A program made the position numbers and the translations under genes. Shown piece by piece: positions 8,405-20,432 of a stretch of 64,000 nt of DNA; position 1 is the stretch's first letter, and the number at the start of each line of letters is the position of its first letter. Source of the DNA: Lysobacter sp. GX 14042 (GTDB lineage: Bacteria > Pseudomonadota > Gammaproteobacteria > Xanthomonadales > Xanthomonadaceae); the NCBI RefSeq assembly GCF_021390425.1, contig NZ_JAJUWY010000001.1, forward strand, positions 558,001 to 622,000, written 5' to 3'. The notes below the pieces were generated by a model. That model did not search any database, had not been told where the DNA came from, and worked only from the letters and a program-made list of their open reading frames with translations.

Positions 8405-9277
8405 CTAGCGCACCAGCAGGACCGGGATCCGGCAGCTGCGCAGCATCGCGGTGGTGGTGCTGCCGACGATCAGCTGCCGGATCCGCGAGTGTCCGTAGGC
8501 ACCCATCACCAGCAGGTCGACGCCGGCCTGCGACACCCTTTCGCTGATCACCGCCTCGGGGTCGCCGGCGATGCGCGCGGCCTCGGCCGGCCGGCCCGCC
8601 TCGGCCAGCACCTGCCGCGCCCAATCCAGCTGCGCGGCATCACGATCGTCATCGGCGACCATCACCAGCTGCAACTCGAGCCCCTTGAACAGTGGGCTGG
8701 AGGCGACGAAGCCGACCGCCTTGCGGGTGGTCTCGCTGCCGTCGAAGGCGACCAGCGCGCGGCGCACCGGGCGGAATTCCCGCGAAGCCACCAGCAACGG
8801 CCGCCGCGCCGCGCGTGCCACGCGTTCCATCTGGCTGCCCAGGTGGCCCTTGGCGAAGTCGGCATTCTCCCCGCGCTTGCCCAGGACGAACAGCCGCACC
8901 TCCTGCTCCAGGCTGGAGAGGGTGTCGACCAGCCCACCGTGCCGCAGCCGTGCGGTGGCCTCGGCCCCGCCCTGCGCCGCGAAGCTGCGCCCCTGCTCCA
9001 GCAGCAGCCGGCCGCGCTCCTGGGCGAGGCGTCCGCGTTTCTCGTCCAGTTCGGCCAGTTCGGCCAGCAGTGCCTCGCTGGTCCCCAGCACCAGGTTGCC
9101 GGTCAGGTCGACCGCCGGGCCGTGGAGCCCGCGGTCGAGCACATGGACCAGTTCCAGCGGCGCCGCCAGCTGCGTCGCGGCCCAGGCCGCATGCCGGCAC
9201 ACGCTCTCGGTGTAGACCGACTCGTCGATCGCCGCCAGCACCTTGCCGTGCGGATTCGTGGTCTCGATCTCGCTCAT
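8405..9277 (-). CDS. Tandem universal stress protein (two UspA domains)
   Basis: The 290-residue protein has two UspA folds. The first opens with KVLAAIDESVYTESV and the second with RRALVAFDGSETTRKAV. The second domain ends in the ATP-binding pattern G-x2-G-x9-G-S (GAYGHSRIRQLIVGST), so it probably binds ATP. The first domain lacks an equally clear version of that motif. USPs of this type are cytoplasmic and modulate survival under stress. It starts 10 bases after the SulP transporter stop and is very probably co-transcribed with it, which points to a link with anion transport or pH/bicarbonate stress. Confidence 0.88.
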   Translation of the reverse strand: MSEIETTNPHGKVLAAIDESVYTESVCRHAAWAATQLAAPLELVHVLDRGLHGPAVDLTGNLVLGTSEALLAELAELDEKRGRLAQERGRLLLEQGRSFAAQGGAEATARLRHGGLVDTLSSLEQEVRLFVLGKRGENADFAKGHLGSQMERVARAARRPLLVASREFRPVRRALVAFDGSETTRKAVGFVASSPLFKGLELQLVMVADDDRDAAQLDWARQVLAEAGRPAEAARIAGDPEAVISERVSQAGVDLLVMGAYGHSRIRQLIVGSTTTAMLRSCRIPVLLVR

Positions 9278-9287
9278 CGCTGGCTCC

Positions 9288-10772
9288 TCAGTGATCGCCC
9301 ATCAGGCGCTCGGCGCCGGGCTTGTCGTGCACACCCAGTCGGCTGACCAGGGTGGCGCTGGCCTCGTTCATCCCGATTACCTCGACCCGGGTGCCTTCGC
9401 GGCGGAACTTCAGCACCACCTTGTCCAGCGCGCCGACCGCGGTCAAATCCCAGAAGTGGGCATTGGACACGTCGATCCGCACCGCCTCGACCGCCTCGCG
9501 GAAATCGAAGCGTCCGATGAAGTCCTGTGCCGAGGCAAAGAACACCTGGCCGGTGACTCCGTAGTGCCGCACCCTGCCCCCTTCCACGGTGGCCGACTCG
9601 ACGTGCAGCACCTGGCCGACCTTGCGGGCGAAGAACAGCGCCGACAACAGCACGCCGGTCAGCACGCCCTTGGCCAGGTCGTGGGTGGCCACGGTCACCG
9701 CGACGGTAGCGATCATGACGACGCTGGAACTGGGCGGGTGCTTGCGCAGGTCGCGGATCGAGGACCAGCTGAAGGTACCGATGGAAACCATGATCATGAC
9801 CGCCACCAAGGCCGCCATCGGCATGCGCGCCACCCAGGGCCCCACGAACACCACCATCACCAGCAGCCCGACACCCGCGACCAGCGCGGACAGGCGCCCG
9901 CGCCCACCGGACTTCACGTTGATCACCGACTGCCCGATCATCGCGCAACCGGCCATGCCGCCGAGGAAGCCGGTGGCGATATTGGCGATGCCCTGGCCCC
10001 GCGCTTCCCGGTTCTTGTCGCTTGGGGTGTCGGTGAGGTCATCGACGATCTGCGCGGTCAGCATGGACTCCAGCAGGCCGACCACGGCCAGCGTCGCCGA
10101 GACCGGCAGCACGACCATCAGGGTTTCCAGGTTCAGCGGCACGTCCGGCAGCAGGAACACCGGCAGGCTGTCGGGCAGATCGCCCATGTCGCCCACGGTC
10201 GGCACCTGCATCCCGGTGGCCATGGCGAAGGCCGTGAGCACGACGATGGCGACCAGCGGCGACGGGATCGCGCGGGTGACCCGCGGCAGCAGGTAGATGA
10301 TCGCCAGACCCGCCGCGGTCATCGGGTAGACCGCCCAGGGCACGTCGACCAGCTGCGGCAGCTGGGCCATGAAGATCAGGATCGCCAGCGCGTTGACGAA
10401 GCCGGTGATCACCGAGCGCGAGACGAAGCGCATCAGCATCGGCAACCTTGCCAGCCCCGCGGCCACCTGCAGGACGCCCGTGAGTATCGTCGCCACCAGC
10501 AGGTACTGCAGGCCGTGGTCGCGCACCAGGTCGACCATCAACAGCGCCATCGCGCCAGTCGCGGCCGAGATCATCCCCGGGCGCCCGCCGGCAAACGCGA
10601 TCACCACCGCGATGCAGAACGAGGCATACAGGCCGACCTTGGGGTCGACTCCGGCGATGATGGAGAACGCGATGGCTTCGGGGATCAGCGCCAGCGCAAC
10701 CACCAGCCCGGCGAGGACGTCACCGCGTACATTGCCGAACCATTGCTGGCGCAGCCTTTGGATATCGATCAA
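9288..10772 (-). CDS. SulP-family inorganic anion transporter with STAS domain
   Basis: This gives 494 residues with the chosen TTG start at 10772, which has AGGAG 7 bases upstream. The frame is open further to 10850, but no better ribosome site is there. Hydrophobic helices fill residues 20-390, beginning with the SulP hallmark [20 protein letters not shown]. The last 120 residues are a STAS domain ([20 protein letters not shown]). The SLC26/SulP family moves sulfate, bicarbonate or dicarboxylates with sodium or protons; the substrate is not decided. Members fused or linked to carbonic anhydrase carry bicarbonate, but no such gene is near. The downstream gene is the tandem USP. Confidence 0.9.
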   Translation of the reverse strand: MIDIQRLRQQWFGNVRGDVLAGLVVALALIPEAIAFSIIAGVDPKVGLYASFCIAVVIAFAGGRPGMISAATGAMALLMVDLVRDHGLQYLLVATILTGVLQVAAGLARLPMLMRFVSRSVITGFVNALAILIFMAQLPQLVDVPWAVYPMTAAGLAIIYLLPRVTRAIPSPLVAIVVLTAFAMATGMQVPTVGDMGDLPDSLPVFLLPDVPLNLETLMVVLPVSATLAVVGLLESMLTAQIVDDLTDTPSDKNREARGQGIANIATGFLGGMAGCAMIGQSVINVKSGGRGRLSALVAGVGLLVMVVFVGPWVARMPMAALVAVMIMVSIGTFSWSSIRDLRKHPPSSSVVMIATVAVTVATHDLAKGVLTGVLLSALFFARKVGQVLHVESATVEGGRVRHYGVTGQVFFASAQDFIGRFDFREAVEAVRIDVSNAHFWDLTAVGALDKVVLKFRREGTRVEVIGMNEASATLVSRLGVHDKPGAERLMGDH

Positions 10773-10986
10773 GACAGGACTCCTGCCCACGCCCTCGGCG
10801 CAAACCTTTTCAGGACGTCTATGCGTCCATGGCGAAGGGAACACGCACACCGCTGCCGCGCGGCGCCGCCAAGGGGGCAGAACGCGGCAGGTCGGGTCGG
10901 CTTGCTAGGGCGGCGTGGTCATCGCGGTTCCGGTCGGCGTCGGCGGAGTACCGGCGCGCGAAGCCGATCATTCTAGCCGGGGGCGG

Positions 10987-11541
10987 TCAGAACAGCGAGC
11001 CTTGCGGTGCCTCCGGGGCCGAGTAGTCCAGCCGCCCGTCGACGATCCGCGCCGCGGAGGTGTACGGGTGCTCGTCCGTACGCCCGGGCGCGGCCAGGTG
11101 CAGCACCTGCCAGCCCCGCACCTTGAGGTCGTCGGAGATCAGGCCGCGGTGGCACTGCCACCACAGCGCCTCGGCGCACATGATCGCCACCGGGCGCCGC
11201 TCGGCCAAGGCCTCCAGCCCGTCGCGCGCGGCCTGCCACCGCGCGCTCATCATGTAGTCGGCATAGCCGCGGAAGCTGCTGTTGCGCCAGGCGTCGTTGG
11301 GGCTGTCCGGCACCGGCCGGCGCCGCCCGCCCAAGTCCGGGACCGGGCGGTAGTCGATGCCGGCACGCGGCAGCTCGTGGGCCATGGTCTCGCCGGAAAA
11401 CTGCGGGTTGCGCCGCGAGCCGGCGAAGCGCCGCACGTCCACCAGCACCTCGATGCCGGCGTCCGCCAGCATGCCGGTGAAGACCGGCCACTCCCGTGTC
11501 GAGTGGCCGATGGTCCAGATCCTCCGCGTGCCCTGCTCCAT
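10987..11541 (-). CDS. DUF488 family protein
   Basis: A 184-residue protein. The ATG at 11541 is followed directly by the family opening TIGHSTREWPVF; the open frame extends upstream, but over the divergent kinase gene. Conserved DUF488 features are VLVDVRRFAGSRRNPQF near the N-terminus and MCAEALWWQCHRGLI near residue 140, the latter a Cys-Glu and Cys-His-Arg pair that has been suggested to form an active site. The biochemical role is unknown. It is divergent from the UbiB-like kinase gene with about 95 bases between them. Confidence 0.85.
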   Translation of the reverse strand: MEQGTRRIWTIGHSTREWPVFTGMLADAGIEVLVDVRRFAGSRRNPQFSGETMAHELPRAGIDYRPVPDLGGRRRPVPDSPNDAWRNSSFRGYADYMMSARWQAARDGLEALAERRPVAIMCAEALWWQCHRGLISDDLKVRGWQVLHLAAPGRTDEHPYTSAARIVDGRLDYSAPEAPQGSLF

Positions 11542-11635
11542 GCCGCCATGCTGCCGCCGCCGGGGTGAAGCCGCCTTGACGCCGACCCCGATAGGCTGCC
11601 GGCGATGACGTGGAACGTCCACGTTGGAGAACCCG

Positions 11636-13384
11636 ATGAACGACAGCAGCGCCGGAGCGCCGGGGAACGACGGGGGCCGCAGCGCCACGCACGCCAGCGA
11701 CGGCGGCGCGATGCGCACCGCGCGGATCCTCGCGTTCCTGTTCAAGTACCGCAAGGCCGGCGTGTTCGAGGGGCTGTACCTGGACGACCTGCACGTGCAG
11801 GCCGGGGAAGAGGGCCACGGCGACAGCCGCCCAGAGCAGTTCGTCGCCGACCTGGAGGCCCTGGGGCCGACCTTCGTCAAGATCGGCCAGGCACTCTCGA
11901 CCCGGCCGGACATGGTGCCGCCGGAGTACCTGGCCGCGCTGGAGCGGATGCAGGACGACGTCGGACCGATCGACTCCGCCACGGTGCGGGCGGTGGTGGA
12001 GCAGGAACTGGGCGTCCGCCTGGCCAAGGTGTTCACCGAGTTCGATGACACGCCGCTGGGTTGCGCCTCCCTGGCCCAGGTCCACCGGGCGGTTCTGCGC
12101 GACGGGCGCGAGGTCGCGGTGAAGGTGCAGCGTCCGCACGCCTACGACCAGATCCGCGCCGACCTGGATGCCCTGGGCTCGATTGCCGGGCGCGTCGACA
12201 GCACCACCCGGATCGGCCAGCGGATGCGCTTTTCCGACTGGATCCACGAGTTCCGCCGCACCCTGCTGGCCGAGCTCGACTACCGCGCCGAGGCCGACAA
12301 CCTGGCGCGCTTCGCCGAGCACCTGGGCGGCTACCCGGAGCTGCTGGTGCCGGTCCCGTTGCGCGACCTGTCCACGGGCCGGGTGCTGACCATGGAGCTG
12401 GTCACCGGCACCAAGGTCACCGCGATCAGTGGCCTGCGCAGGACCGAGGAACCGCTGGGCCGGCTGGCCGAGGCCCTGATGCGCGGCTACCTGGACCAGG
12501 CGTTCGTGCACGGCGAGATCCACGCCGACCCGCACCCCGGCAACCTGCTGCTGACGCCGGAGGGCCGGCTGGCGATCTTCGACCTGGGCATGGTCGCGCA
12601 CATCCCGCCGCGCCAGCGCGACCACCTGCTCAAGCTGCTGTTCGCCGCGGTGGACGGGCGCGGCGAGGACGTCGCCAACGAAGGCATCGCCATGGGCACG
12701 CGCCTGGGCGACTTCAACGAGGAGCGCTACATGCGCGAGGTGGGCCAGCTGGTGGCCCGCTACGCCGCGCGCCAGTCCACGCCCGGCGGCGGCCACCCGC
12801 TGTCGGAGGGCCGGCTGGTGCTGGACCTGACCCGGATCGCCACCGCCTGCGGGCTGCGCACCTCGCCCGAGCTCAGCCTGCTGGGCAAGACCCTGCTCAA
12901 CCTGGAGTCGGTCTCGGTCGCCCTGGACCCCACCATGGACGTCAAGTCGGTGGTCCGCGACCACCTGGAGCACGTGATGCGCGAGCGCCTGCGCAGGTCC
13001 TTCTCGGCCGCCGCGGTGGCCGGAGAAATGATCGAACTGCAGGAATTGCTGCGCGAGGGCCCGCGCCAGCTTTCCAACATCCTCTCGCTGCTGGGCGACA
13101 ACCGCATGCAGGTGCGGGTGGCCGGGCTGGACGACTCGCAACTGCTGGAGGCCCTGCAGAAGATCGCCAACCGTATCACCACCGGCATGGTGATCGCCGC
13201 GCTGATCATGGCCTCGGCGCTGGTGATGCGTGGCGGAAGCGGGAGCGGGCCGACGCTTTTCGGCTATCCGGCGATCGCCCTGGTGCTGTTCCTGGTCGGC
13301 GCGGGCCTGGGGCTCTACGTGGTGGGCAGCGCCCTGCTGCGCGACCGCCGCGCCCGCCCGCGCGAGCAGCGCGCCCCCCGCTGA
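11636..13384 (+). CDS. ubiB: ABC1/UbiB-family atypical kinase
   Basis: A protein of 582 residues. The ATG at 11636 has GGAGA 5 bases upstream. The UbiB hallmark KxGQ motif is FVKIGQALSTRPDMVPPEY at about residues 80-100. The nucleotide-binding Ala-rich element is LGCASLAQVHRAVL, the lysine is in VAVKVQRP, the catalytic loop is HGEIHADPHPGNLLL, and the metal site is FDLGMVA. Two C-terminal hydrophobic helices (TTGMVIAALIMASAL and the next) anchor it in the inner membrane. UbiB proteins support ubiquinone synthesis or lipid trafficking as ATPases. No other ubi genes adjoin, so it could be a paralogue of the ubiquinone UbiB. Confidence 0.85.
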   Translation: MNDSSAGAPGNDGGRSATHASDGGAMRTARILAFLFKYRKAGVFEGLYLDDLHVQAGEEGHGDSRPEQFVADLEALGPTFVKIGQALSTRPDMVPPEYLAALERMQDDVGPIDSATVRAVVEQELGVRLAKVFTEFDDTPLGCASLAQVHRAVLRDGREVAVKVQRPHAYDQIRADLDALGSIAGRVDSTTRIGQRMRFSDWIHEFRRTLLAELDYRAEADNLARFAEHLGGYPELLVPVPLRDLSTGRVLTMELVTGTKVTAISGLRRTEEPLGRLAEALMRGYLDQAFVHGEIHADPHPGNLLLTPEGRLAIFDLGMVAHIPPRQRDHLLKLLFAAVDGRGEDVANEGIAMGTRLGDFNEERYMREVGQLVARYAARQSTPGGGHPLSEGRLVLDLTRIATACGLRTSPELSLLGKTLLNLESVSVALDPTMDVKSVVRDHLEHVMRERLRRSFSAAAVAGEMIELQELLREGPRQLSNILSLLGDNRMQVRVAGLDDSQLLEALQKIANRITTGMVIAALIMASALVMRGGSGSGPTLFGYPAIALVLFLVGAGLGLYVVGSALLRDRRARPREQRAPR

Positions 13385-13426
13385 ACCACGGCCCGGTCGG
13401 GCCCGGGCCCGGTGGCCGCGGTCGGA

Positions 13427-13432
13427 TAGAAT
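13427..13432 (+). promoter_or_regulatory. Probable -10 element of the ferredoxin-NADP reductase gene
   Basis: TAGAAT is a five-of-six match to the sigma-70 -10 consensus and lies 31 bases before the start codon in the gap after the kinase gene. The -35 region is GC-rich and unclear. Confidence 0.4.
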
Positions 13433-13463
13433 GGGCGGCTGGATCCGCTGCATCTTTCTGCCC

Positions 13464-14273
13464 ATGTCCTCCCCCTTCGGTGCCGAAACCGTGCTGGACG
13501 TCCGCCACTGGACGGACGCCTACTTCAGCTTCACCACCACCCGCGACCCGGGCTTCCGCTTCGACAACGGCCAGTTCGTGATGATCGGCCTGGAGGTGGA
13601 GCAGCCCGACGGCCGGATGAAGCCGCTGCTGCGCGCCTACTCGGTGGCCAGTGCCAACTGGGAGGAACAGCTGGAGTTCTTCTCGATCAAGGTGGCCGAA
13701 GGCCCGCTGACCTCGCGGCTGCAGCACGTGAAGCCCGGCGACAAGGTCCTGGTCGGGCGCAAGCCCACCGGCACCCTGCTGATCTCCGACCTGCACCCGG
13801 GCCGCAACCTGTACCTGCTGGGCACCGGCACCGGCGTCGCTCCCTGGCTGTCGATCATCCGCGACCCGGAGACCTACGAGCGCTTCGAGCGGGTGGTCGT
13901 CTGCCACGGCGTGCGCCATGCCGAGGACCTCGCCTACCGCGACTACATCACCGAAGAACTGCCCCGGCACGAGTTCCTCGGCGAGTTGGTCGCGGGGAAG
14001 CTGATGTACTACCCGACGGTCACCCGCGAGCCGTTCACCCACGAGGGCCGCGACCACCGCGGCCGGCTGACCGACGCCATGGCCAGCGGGGTGATGATGC
14101 GGAACCTGGGCCTGGACCCGCTGGACCCGGAGCACGACCGGGCGATGATCTGCGGCAGCCCGGCGATGCTGGCGGACTTCCGCACCCTGCTCGACGGCCG
14201 CGGCTTCCAGGCCTCGCCGCGGATCGGCAGCCCCGGCAGCTACGTGTTCGAGCGGGCGTTCGTCGAGAAGTAG
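13464..14273 (+). CDS. fpr: Ferredoxin--NADP+ reductase
   Basis: A protein of 269 residues. It should pass electrons between NADPH and ferredoxin or flavodoxin through FAD, serving oxidative-stress defence and Fe-S or radical enzymes. Seen: the FAD motif RAYSVAS, the NADP-binding GTGTGVAPWLS, the CGSPAML element, and the C-terminal FERAFVEK in which the last aromatic stacks on the flavin. Length and order fit bacterial subclass I FPRs. The ATG at 13464 was preferred to upstream in-frame codons because the conserved fold begins directly after it and a -10-like TAGAAT precedes it. Confidence 0.93.
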   Translation: MSSPFGAETVLDVRHWTDAYFSFTTTRDPGFRFDNGQFVMIGLEVEQPDGRMKPLLRAYSVASANWEEQLEFFSIKVAEGPLTSRLQHVKPGDKVLVGRKPTGTLLISDLHPGRNLYLLGTGTGVAPWLSIIRDPETYERFERVVVCHGVRHAEDLAYRDYITEELPRHEFLGELVAGKLMYYPTVTREPFTHEGRDHRGRLTDAMASGVMMRNLGLDPLDPEHDRAMICGSPAMLADFRTLLDGRGFQASPRIGSPGSYVFERAFVEK

Positions 14274-14356
14274 GAGGCTTCGGCACGGCTGTCAACCCGT
14301 GACGCGCGGCCGGCCGCCGGCCAGAATCGCGCTCCCTCGTTGATTGCAGCCCTGCC

Positions 14357-16711
<2,355 letters not shown>

Positions 16712-16797
16712 CCCGTCCGGCGCAGTACGCCATGCACGATCGGGCCGCTGGCACCGCGGGTGCCTTTAGTCATGGGGTGAGGGGGACCGGGTTCCGT

Positions 16798-16803
16798 TAG
16801 GAT
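16798..16803 (+). promoter_or_regulatory. Probable -10 element of the M3 peptidase gene
   Basis: TAGGAT lies 33 bases upstream of the peptidase start in the 124-base gap after tex. It matches TATAAT at four of six positions. No clear -35 hexamer is seen. Confidence 0.35.
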
Positions 16804-16835
16804 CAGGTGGTTTTTCACCAAGACGGGACACCCGC

Positions 16836-19058
16836 ATGAAGCATCCTCTCGCACTGGCCCTTGCCATTGCCCTGTCCGGTTCCCTGGTCGGCTGCGCCGC
16901 CGACGCGCAGGACGAAACCGCGCAGACCGAAAACGTGAACGAAGCCAACCCGCTGTTCGCCGAAAGCCCGCTGCCGCTGCACTACCCGCAGTTCGACAAG
17001 ATCGAGGACAGCCACTATGGCCCGGCCTTCGATCGCGGCATGGCCGAGCACCTGGCCGAGATCGAGGCGATCGCCAACAACGAAGAGCCGGCGAGCTTCG
17101 ACAACACCATCATCGCGATGGAGAAGTCCGGCGAGCTGCTGGGCCGCGTGTCCACGGTCTTCTTCAGCCTGGCCGGGGTCGAGAACAACGACGCCAAGAA
17201 GGCCATCCAGGCCGAGTACGCGCCGAAGCTGTCGGCACACCGCGATGCGATCAGCCTGAATCCGGCGCTGTTCGAGCGCATCCAGGCGCTCTACGACCAG
17301 CGCGACACGCTGGGCCTGGACGCCGAGGGCGTGCGCCTGGTCGAGCGCTACCACACCGATTTCGTGCGCGCCGGCGCCAAGCTCTCCGATGCCGACAAGG
17401 CCCGCCTGAAGGAGATCAACGGCGAGCTGGCGAAGCTGGGCACGCAGTTCAGCCAGAACGTGCTGGCCGAGGTCAACGACTCGGCGGTGGTGGTCGACAG
17501 CCGCGAGGAACTGGCCGGTCTGACCGATGAGCAGATCGACGCCGCCGCCCAGGATGCCGCCAGCCACGACCTGGACGGCAAGTACCGGATCGCCCTGCTC
17601 AACACCACCGGCCAGCCGCCGCTGGCGCAGCTGGAGAACCGCGAGCTGCGCGAGCGCATCTTCAAGACCTCGGTCGCCCGCGGCAGCCGTGGCAACGAGT
17701 ACGACAACACCGGGATCATCTCCCAGGTGCTGAAGCTGCGCGCCGAGAAGGCGAAGATGCTCGGCTACCCGACCTACGCCGCCTACGTGCTGGCCGACGA
17801 GACCGCCGGCACCCCCGAGGCGGTGAGCGCGATGCTCGACCAGCTGGCCCCGGCCGCGGTCGCCAACGCCCGCAGCGAGGGCGCCACCCTGCAGGCGATG
17901 ATCGACCGCGAGCAGGCCGCCAAGGGCGAGCCCAGCTTCAAGCTCGAGCCATGGGACTGGGCGTACTACACCGAAAAGGTCCGCGCCGACCAGTACAACT
18001 TCGACGAAAGCCAGCTCAAGCCGTACTTCGAGATGAAGAGCGTGCTCGAGGACGGTGTGTTCTACGCCGCGGGCAAGCTCTACGGCCTGAGCTTCAAGCA
18101 GCGCACCGACCTGCCGGTCTACAACCCGGACGTGCTGGTCTACGACGTATTCGACGAGGACGGCAGCCAGCTGGCGATGTTCCTGTTCGATCCCTACGCG
18201 CGACCGTCCAAGCGCGGCGGGGCGTGGATGAACTCCTACGTCGACCAGTCCGAACTGACCGGCGACCTGCCGATCGTCGCCAACCACCTCAACATCACCA
18301 AGCCCTCCAGCGGCCCGACCCTGCTGACCTGGGACGAGGTCACCACTGCGTTCCACGAGTTCGGCCACGCCCTGCACGGCATGTTCTCCGACGTGAAGTA
18401 CCCGTATTTCAGCGGCACCAGCGTGCCGCGCGACTTCGTCGAGTTCCCGTCCCAGGTCAACGAGATGTGGGCCGACTGGCCGGAAGTGCTCGCCAACTAC
18501 GCCAAGCACTACAAGACCGGCGAGGCGATGCCGAAGGAGCTGCTGGACAAGGTGGTCGAGACCGCCAAGTTCAACCAGGGCTTCGCCACCACCGAGTACC
18601 TGGGCGCGGCGATGCTCGACCAGAGCTGGCACCGGCTCGACGCCGACCAGATCCCCGCCGCCGACGGCGTGATGGCGTTCGAGGCGAAGGCGCTGAAGGA
18701 CAACGGCACCGACTACGCGGCGGTCCCGCCGCGCTACCGGACCCCGTACTTCAGCCACATCATGGGCGGCTACGCGGCCGGCTACTACGCCTACATCTGG
18801 TCGGAGGTGCTGGACGCCAACACCGTCGCCTGGATCGAGGAGAACGGTGGCCTGACCCGCGCCAACGGCGACCGCTTCCGCCAGACCCTGCTGTCGCGCG
18901 GCGGCAGCAAGGACGCGCTGCAGCTGTTCCGCGACTTCGCCGGGCACGAGCCGGAAATCCAGCCGCTGCTGGTCCGCCGTGGCCTGGACGCGCCGGTTTC
19001 CGACGACTCGGCCGTCCCGGGCGGCCAGGCGCAGGAGCCGGTGCCGCCGCAGGGCTGA
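16836..19058 (+). CDS. dcp: M3-family peptidyl-dipeptidase lipoprotein (Dcp-like)
   Basis: A protein of 740 residues. A lipoprotein signal (ALSGSLVGC) makes Cys the likely first mature residue, so the enzyme should sit on the periplasmic face of a membrane. The zinc site is FHEFGHALHG (HExxH in the form HEFGH), with the third ligand Glu in FVEFPSQVNEMW. Downstream, GYAAGYYAYIWSEVL is the conserved substrate-binding stretch of Dcp/oligopeptidase A. It should release C-terminal dipeptides or cut short oligopeptides. A strong rho-independent terminator follows 22 bases after the stop. Confidence 0.93.
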   Translation: MKHPLALALAIALSGSLVGCAADAQDETAQTENVNEANPLFAESPLPLHYPQFDKIEDSHYGPAFDRGMAEHLAEIEAIANNEEPASFDNTIIAMEKSGELLGRVSTVFFSLAGVENNDAKKAIQAEYAPKLSAHRDAISLNPALFERIQALYDQRDTLGLDAEGVRLVERYHTDFVRAGAKLSDADKARLKEINGELAKLGTQFSQNVLAEVNDSAVVVDSREELAGLTDEQIDAAAQDAASHDLDGKYRIALLNTTGQPPLAQLENRELRERIFKTSVARGSRGNEYDNTGIISQVLKLRAEKAKMLGYPTYAAYVLADETAGTPEAVSAMLDQLAPAAVANARSEGATLQAMIDREQAAKGEPSFKLEPWDWAYYTEKVRADQYNFDESQLKPYFEMKSVLEDGVFYAAGKLYGLSFKQRTDLPVYNPDVLVYDVFDEDGSQLAMFLFDPYARPSKRGGAWMNSYVDQSELTGDLPIVANHLNITKPSSGPTLLTWDEVTTAFHEFGHALHGMFSDVKYPYFSGTSVPRDFVEFPSQVNEMWADWPEVLANYAKHYKTGEAMPKELLDKVVETAKFNQGFATTEYLGAAMLDQSWHRLDADQIPAADGVMAFEAKALKDNGTDYAAVPPRYRTPYFSHIMGGYAAGYYAYIWSEVLDANTVAWIEENGGLTRANGDRFRQTLLSRGGSKDALQLFRDFAGHEPEIQPLLVRRGLDAPVSDDSAVPGGQAQEPVPPQG

Positions 19059-19080
19059 GGTCTGCCGCAGCAGTGGACGA

Positions 19081-19113
19081 AGGCCGCCCGGAGCAATCCG
19101 GGCGGCCTTTTTC
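19081..19113 (+). terminator. Rho-independent terminator after the M3 peptidase gene
   Basis: A 12-bp perfect stem (19081-19092 with 19097-19108) closes a GCAA tetraloop and is followed by a T-run ending at 19112. The A-rich side is short, so it acts mainly on plus-strand transcripts, although it also separates this gene from the convergent DUF3298 gene. Confidence 0.9.
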
Positions 19114-19136
19114 ATGGCAACGACCCGGAGGCCGCC

Positions 19137-20036
19137 TCAGCCGGGGTCGGTCACCGCTTCCGCACCGGGTACATCGCTGCCCAGCCCGCCCTCGAACAGG
19201 TTGCGCAGCTCGGGCGCCACCACCGGCAACAGCACCGGGGCGGGCACGTCGACCTGCAGCACCCCCTCCGAGTACGGCGCCACCTGGTAGGGCGGAAAGA
19301 TGAAGCGCAGCCCCGACAATCGGCCGCCGGCGCCGGCGAGGGGCTCGAACTGGTCGAAGTTGCCGGCCTCGGGCGCCGTCCCCTCGTCGATCATCCGGGC
19401 CCCGGTACGCAGCAGCTGCTGGCGGTCTTCGGCCTCCAGCCCGGTCGCGTCCACCCGCGCCGGGAGCGCCTCGTGCAGCTGGCCGCGTATGTAACCGGCG
19501 ATGTCGGCCCAGCCCGCGGGGGTGGGCACCAGCCGTTCGGCGGTGAGCATGCGCTGCTGCTGCGGCAGCCAGACGAACCGCGCGACCAGCGGCATGCCGT
19601 GCGCACCGCCGGTATAGGTACTGCCGTCGGCGGCATAGGCGGCCACGGCGGGCGTGACCAGCAGTTCGGAGAACGCCAGCGACAGGTCGTACATGGGCGG
19701 CGGGTCACCCGGGCCGGCAAGCTGGCGACGCCCGGCGACCGCCTCCATCAGCTCGGCGCGGGCCGCATCGGCATACGCCTTCATCGCTGCGGCCACGCCC
19801 GGGTAGCGCTCCGCCGACTCCGGATAACTGATGCCGATCATGTAGTCCGGAGTGGCTTCGCTGACTTCCGCCAGCGCCACCGGCCCGGCGGGAACGGGAT
19901 CCGCCGCGGGTGGCGGCATGTCCGTGCTCCGGCTGTCCACCGCGGTCCCCGGATCATCCCGGCTGCAGCCGGCCACGGCCATTGCCAGGGCGGCGCCGGT
20001 CACCAGCGCCAAGTAGCTCATCCGGGGTTTCGTCAT
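19137..20036 (-). CDS. DUF3298/DUF4163 lipoprotein
   Basis: A protein of 299 residues. The ATG at 20036 has AGGAGGGA upstream and starts a lipoprotein signal with lipobox AVAGC. A Pro/Ala-rich linker follows. A DUF4163-like N-terminal part (MIGISYPES onward) and a DUF3298 C-terminal part then follow, with the diagnostic YTGGAHG and, near the end, FPPYQVAPYSEG. This architecture is shared with the extracytoplasmic part of the anti-sigma factor RsiV, which binds lysozyme. Here there is no anti-sigma domain or sigma gene, so the molecule is a stand-alone envelope protein of unknown role. Confidence 0.84.
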   Translation of the reverse strand: MTKPRMSYLALVTGAALAMAVAGCSRDDPGTAVDSRSTDMPPPAADPVPAGPVALAEVSEATPDYMIGISYPESAERYPGVAAAMKAYADAARAELMEAVAGRRQLAGPGDPPPMYDLSLAFSELLVTPAVAAYAADGSTYTGGAHGMPLVARFVWLPQQQRMLTAERLVPTPAGWADIAGYIRGQLHEALPARVDATGLEAEDRQQLLRTGARMIDEGTAPEAGNFDQFEPLAGAGGRLSGLRFIFPPYQVAPYSEGVLQVDVPAPVLLPVVAPELRNLFEGGLGSDVPGAEAVTDPG

Positions 20037-20107
20037 CGGGTGGTCCCTCCTGTTGCGAGGGACCTTATCGGCGCCTGCGTGATGCACGGATGCAGGCGTG
20101 CCGACCC

Positions 20108-20422
20108 TCAGAGCACCAGGTCGGCCACCTCGCCGTGGCGCTCGGCCCAGGCCGCCGCGTACGAGCACTGCGGGCTGACCAGCCAGCCGAACCGGCGGGC
20201 CTGTTCGAACGCCTCGGCCACCAGCCGGCCGGCAATGCCGCGGCCGCTGACTTCGCTCGGGACCAGGGTGTGGGTGATCACCATCACGTTGTCCTGCAGC
20301 CGGTAATCCAGCCAGGCCTCGTGCCCGCCGACGCGAGTCACCAGGCGCTGGTTGGCCGGCTCGTGCTCGACAGTGAGCTCGCCGGCCACGATCTCGTCGG
20401 AAACCCTTTCGTCGGGTGCCAT
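20108..20422 (-). CDS. Small GNAT-type N-acetyltransferase (YjdJ/Gtn10-like)
   Basis: A protein of 104 residues, close to the usual length of the minimal GNAT family with PF14542 architecture. The acetyl-CoA-binding segment is VSGRGIAGRLVAEA, giving the R-G-x-G-I-A pattern. The C-terminal VSPQCSYAAAWAERH carries the conserved Cys-Ser-Tyr and is typical for the family. The substrate is unknown. The gene starts 10 bases after the small hydrophilic protein gene and likely shares its transcript. Confidence 0.85.
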   Translation of the reverse strand: MAPDERVSDEIVAGELTVEHEPANQRLVTRVGGHEAWLDYRLQDNVMVITHTLVPSEVSGRGIAGRLVAEAFEQARRFGWLVSPQCSYAAAWAERHGEVADLVL

Positions 20423-20432
20423 GCTGTCGTCC

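Noticed and set aside
10973-13465. An 830-codon minus-strand frame opposite the UbiB-like kinase
   Set aside because: Shadow of the kinase gene; no motif or start site.
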